From Halorubrum depositum (GTDB lineage Archaea; Halobacteriota; Halobacteria; Halobacteriales; Haloferacaceae), in assembly GCF_007671725.1 (NCBI RefSeq), contig NZ_VCNM01000002.1, positions 992,001-1,056,000 of the forward strand: a DNA stretch of 64,000 nucleotides, read 5' to 3'. The notes beneath the pieces are model-generated. The model saw only the letters and a program-made list of their open reading frames with translations, did no database searches and was not told the origin of the DNA. Made by a program: the position numbers and the translations under genes. Every line of letters starts with the position of its first letter. Position 1 is the first letter of the stretch. Shown one piece after another: positions 62,334 through 64,000 of this stretch.

Positions 62334-63437
62334 ATGGGCGCCCGACGACGGGAGGGTGTGAAGCGGATCCAGCTCGGCAACACCGTGTTCGAGGGCGAGA
62401 ACGACGTCTACCTGCTCGACGGCGAGACGACCGCGCTGGTCGACACCGGCGTCGCGCTACCGGACGTCCGCGCCGACCTGGAGGCGGGCCTCGCCGACCA
62501 CGGCGTCGCCTTCGCCGACGTCGACGCGGTCGCCCTGACCCACTGGCACCCCGACCACGCGGGGCTGGCCGGCGAGATACAGGCCGAGAGCGGCGCCGAC
62601 GTGTACGTCCACGAGGCGGACGCGCCCCTCGTCGACGGGACCGAGACGCCGCTCGCGGCCGACCCCGACCTCCAGCGCGAGACGTTCGACCGATGGGGGC
62701 TCCCCGACGAGGACCAGGACCGACTGCGAGACTTCTTCGACGCGGTGGGGACCGGGCTCAGCGGTCGCCCCGCCGAGGTGACGACGGTCGCCGACGGCGA
62801 CGTGATCGAGGTCGGCGGCGTCGCCCTGGAGGCCGTCCACCTGCCGGGCCACACCGCCGGGCTCACCGGGTTCGCGTTCGACCCGCGCGAGGTCCCGGAC
62901 CACGAGCCGGTCGGGCGGGCGGGGGGCCGAGCGCCGCGAGACGCGTCGACCGCCCCCGAGGAGCTGTTCGCCGGCGACGCCCTCCTCCCGCGGTACACCC
63001 CCAACGTTGGCGGCGCCGACGTCCGGGTCGACGCGCCGCTCGCGGCGTACGCCCGGAGCCTCGCGCGAATCGTCGAGCGCGACTTCGACGCGGCGCACCC
63101 GGGTCACCGCGAGCGGATCGACGACCCGAGCCGGCGGGCCGCGACGATCCTCGACCACCACCGCCACCGGACGCGCCGCGTGCTCGACGTCCTCGCCGAC
63201 CGCGGCCCCGCGACGGCGTGGGAGGTGTCGGCGGAGCTGTTCGGCGACCTCGTCGACATCCACGTGCTCCACGGGCCGGGCGAGGCGTTCGCGCACCTCG
63301 ACCACCTCGCGGACGCGGGGGTCGTCGAGCGCGACGGCGCCCGCTACCGCCTCGTCGACGCGGACCCCGACGTCGACGCGCTGTTCCCGACGACGCCGCT
63401 CGACGATTCCGTGGACGGGAGCGAGACGTCGGGGTGA
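62334..63437 (+). CDS. Metallo-beta-lactamase-fold hydrolase with C-terminal winged helix
   Basis: A 367-residue MBL-fold protein. The metal motif is ALTHWHPDHAG, with further ligands in VHLPGHTAG, LFAGDALLPRYTP and AAHPGHRE, giving a glyoxalase II/LACTB2-like pattern. The C-terminal 90 residues (RRVLDVLADRGPATAWEVSAELF) form the BLACT-WH-like winged helix. Substrates could be thioesters or RNA. A GTG at 62358 (VKRIQLGN) is an equally good start and would drop eight Arg-rich residues. Confidence 0.87.
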   Translation: MGARRREGVKRIQLGNTVFEGENDVYLLDGETTALVDTGVALPDVRADLEAGLADHGVAFADVDAVALTHWHPDHAGLAGEIQAESGADVYVHEADAPLVDGTETPLAADPDLQRETFDRWGLPDEDQDRLRDFFDAVGTGLSGRPAEVTTVADGDVIEVGGVALEAVHLPGHTAGLTGFAFDPREVPDHEPVGRAGGRAPRDASTAPEELFAGDALLPRYTPNVGGADVRVDAPLAAYARSLARIVERDFDAAHPGHRERIDDPSRRAATILDHHRHRTRRVLDVLADRGPATAWEVSAELFGDLVDIHVLHGPGEAFAHLDHLADAGVVERDGARYRLVDADPDVDALFPTTPLDDSVDGSETSG

Positions 63438-63477
63438 CCGTCGAAAGCTATTCGTTCGGCACGGCGTATCCACGGAC

Positions 63478-64000
63478 GTGAAGCGGGACACCCTCGCTGC
63501 GGTCCTCCTCGCCCTCCTCGCGGTCGTCGCCCTCGGCGTCGCGGCGGCGACGCTCGACTCCGCCGTGAGCCTCGGCGGCGGCGGGCTCGGCGGCACCGGT
63601 GACGGCGGTGGCCCGAGCGGGGAGAGCGGCGACGTCGGCGCGTCGCCCGCCCCGAGCGGCGGGGGCGCGCTCTCCGTCCCGCCCGCGTGCTTCGAGTTCC
63701 TCCGGGAACCGCCGGCGCTGCTGGCGTTCGCCGCCGTCCTCACCGGGGTCGCGGCGTTCGTCTACCGGGACACCGGCTCGCGGCTCGCCGCGGGCGCCGT
63801 CGCCGGATCGATGGGGGTCCCGGTCGCCGCGCTGGGCTGGCTGCTCTCGGCCTGCCGCCCGGTCGACGGGGAGATCGAGTTCGCGCTCGGCGCCGCGGTC
63901 GGCGAGGGCGGCTTCCTCCCGCAGGGCGGCGGGGGAGCCGGCGCGGGCGGCGGCGAGGGGACCGCCTCGGCGCCGGAGCTGCTGTTCGCGCTGGTCGTGG
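63478..64000 (+). CDS. Membrane protein cut by the window edge, possibly DUF4129
   Basis: A frame opening with GTG (VKRDTLAAVLLALLAVVALGV) and remaining open to the end of the window, so the protein is partial (about 174 residues seen). It has an N-terminal signal helix, a Gly/Ser-rich segment, then helices (PALLAFAAVLTGVAAFVY and AGSMGVPVAALGWLLSA). The arrangement resembles haloarchaeal DUF4129 proteins, but the diagnostic C-terminal part is outside the window. Confidence 0.6.
   Translation, partial: MKRDTLAAVLLALLAVVALGVAAATLDSAVSLGGGGLGGTGDGGGPSGESGDVGASPAPSGGGALSVPPACFEFLREPPALLAFAAVLTGVAAFVYRDTGSRLAAGAVAGSMGVPVAALGWLLSACRPVDGEIEFALGAAVGEGGFLPQGGGGAGAGGGEGTASAPELLFALVV

Overview
This 64 kb window is chromosomal DNA of a halophilic archaeon (class Halobacteria). 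The evidence is very high GC, acidic proteins, short or absent 5' leaders with TATA-like boxes about 25-30 nt before many ATGs, Tat-type signal peptides, and purely archaeal genes (SRP54 with archaeal features, Rio2, pantoate kinase, TrmB, salactin-like actin). The rhodopsin at the left end resembles the archaerhodopsins of Halorubrum closely enough, from memory, to make Halorubrum or a near relative the best guess. I see no rRNA, CRISPR array, prophage or complete insertion sequence.

Layout. 0-2.7 kb: archaerhodopsin with a small membrane protein, a divergent Zn-ribbon protein and a methyltransferase. 2.9-6.6 kb: winged-helix regulator, family-2 glycosyltransferase, hisF, a small protein and an SBF-type transporter. 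6.7-12.5 kb: an alpha-glucan module of GH15 glucoamylase, divergent GH13 amylase-like enzyme and a TrmB sugar regulator. 12.5-21.2 kb: an iron island holding two ferric-siderophore-type binding proteins, one permease and one ATPase, two unusual small flavoproteins, two micro-ORFs, Dps, an amphi-Trp protein, a DUF7331-like peptide and a DtxR-family regulator, tied together by TTTAGG-N4-CCTAAA palindromes at the start codons. A seventh such box lies at 57.9 kb before a lone FbpC-type ATPase.

21.3-32.3 kb is mostly housekeeping: Rio2, lipoate ligase-like protein, endonuclease IV, methyltransferase, SDR, aminotransferase, DNA polymerase X/PHP, MFS and DUF2237. 32.3-38.5 kb is a catabolic-looking set (DoxX, Asp-box propeller, TatD-like hydrolase, FAH-family protein, amidohydrolase, TetR regulator). 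Its two promoter regions share a TTTAC-N6-GTAAA operator. 38.6-48.5 kb holds an MFS transporter, SRP54, a DICT sensor, pantoate kinase, a FlaD/E-domain protein translationally coupled to a salactin-like actin, and a GC-poor patch with a GNAT and a PssA-like enzyme next to tRNA-Gln(TTG).

48.7-56.4 kb looks like a secreted-fibre locus: DUF5305 protein, SipW-type signal peptidase, rhomboid, PGF-pre-PGF membrane protein, two SipW/TasA-like secreted proteins and a divergent DUF7344 HTH protein. 56.5-64 kb holds a small membrane protein, FbpC, PurL, a membrane protein, a PAS histidine kinase, an MBL-fold hydrolase and the start of a membrane protein cut by the window edge.

The most unexpected non-coding signal is a roughly 310-bp element present twice (35.1 and 60.3 kb). 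It carries three hairpins whose stems differ in sequence between copies yet stay perfectly paired, as expected for a structured RNA or hairpin-forming mobile DNA.
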